DNA from: Sphaerolaimus hirsutus
Taxonomy: Eukaryota; Nematoda; Chromadorea; Monhysterida; Sphaerolaimidae
Length of the DNA: 64,000 bases
Assembly: GCA_964036195.1 (NCBI GenBank)
Contig: OZ038456.1
Coordinates: forward strand, 2,294,001 to 2,358,000
Direction of reading: 5' to 3'
Shown: piece after piece, positions 63,791 to 64,000 of the stretch
Layout of the letters: every line of letters starts with the position of its first letter
How positions within the stretch are numbered: position 1 is the stretch's first letter
Program-made: the position numbers and the translations under genes
Notes under the pieces: model-generated
Told to the model about the DNA's origin: nothing
The model's input: the letters and a program-made list of their open reading frames with translations, nothing else
Database searches by the model: none

Positions 63791-63835
63791 CATTTTTAAA
63801 TATTTTTCTGTTTATGTGAAACTGCATGCCAAACA

Positions 63836-63880
63836 CAGTAATTTTGGACACATACTTAGCAGTCCGCTGAGTATACTTTT
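63836..63880. mobile_element. End of a GTATAC-family MITE
   Basis: AATTTTGGACACATACTTAGC and GTCCGCTGAGTATAC match the end of 2844-3081. The rest of the window is AT-rich with nothing recognised. Confidence 0.45.
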
Positions 63881-64000
63881 TACTGTTCGGTTACATCAAA
63901 GTTCACTTTTGCTAAATTCTTATTGTTGTTGTAGTGTACTTTTGCTGCCTTTTGATGATTTTTTTGTTTGTTCAGTTAACTTGAACTACAAGTGAAGTTA

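Overview
This window is nuclear DNA from an invertebrate animal. The genes are split into short GT-AG exons, the proteins are metazoan types (a Kv channel, a MARVEL protein, a rhodopsin-like GPCR), and the sequence between exons is mostly cut-and-paste transposon derivatives. Three gaps of exactly 200 N show that it is a scaffold. I cannot name the species. Layout: (1) 631-31059 is a large imperfect inverted duplication. Each arm carries a complete Kv potassium-channel gene (left, + strand, about 4597-13245; right, - strand, 19528-about 29120). Exon lengths and phases are the same in both arms and most exon differences are synonymous, but the arms differ by many transposon insertions. The turning point lies at about 16295, at the end of a hAT-like element, and the nearby gap (16480-16679) has the same 12 bp on both sides. 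(2) 31.1-41.9 kb is mostly MITEs and hAT-like elements, a strongly AT-rich block, and a fragment of an unknown minus-strand gene. (3) 41994-43940 is a complete four-exon MARVEL-domain gene (+). (4) 45715-47898 is a compact minus-strand gene of unknown family. (5) 47.9-54.1 kb is transposons and an inverted pair of minisatellites. (6) 54146-62822 is the first five exons of a class A GPCR gene (+) that runs off the window or into unrecognised sequence. The most interesting theme is intron creation by mobile elements. Hairpin elements about 135-210 bp long, starting GTGCC(A/G)GT(C/T)CC and ending in the mirror of that sequence, form whole introns in the Kv gene and abut exon ends in the minus-strand gene and the GPCR gene. 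In one Kv intron three of them lie end to end. A hAT-type MITE in the GPCR gene has an 8-bp target duplication that, with the first bases of the element, builds a GTGAGT donor site. In two genes, restoring the ancestral reading frame exactly would need a 3' splice site after TG rather than AG. Transposon families were typed from duplications readable here: 8-bp duplications flank elements ending CAGAGTTG, TAGTGATG, CAGGG and TAGGGTGTC (hAT-like), and TA flanks elements ending CCGTATTT (Tc1/mariner-like). One arm keeps what looks like a Tc1/mariner excision footprint.
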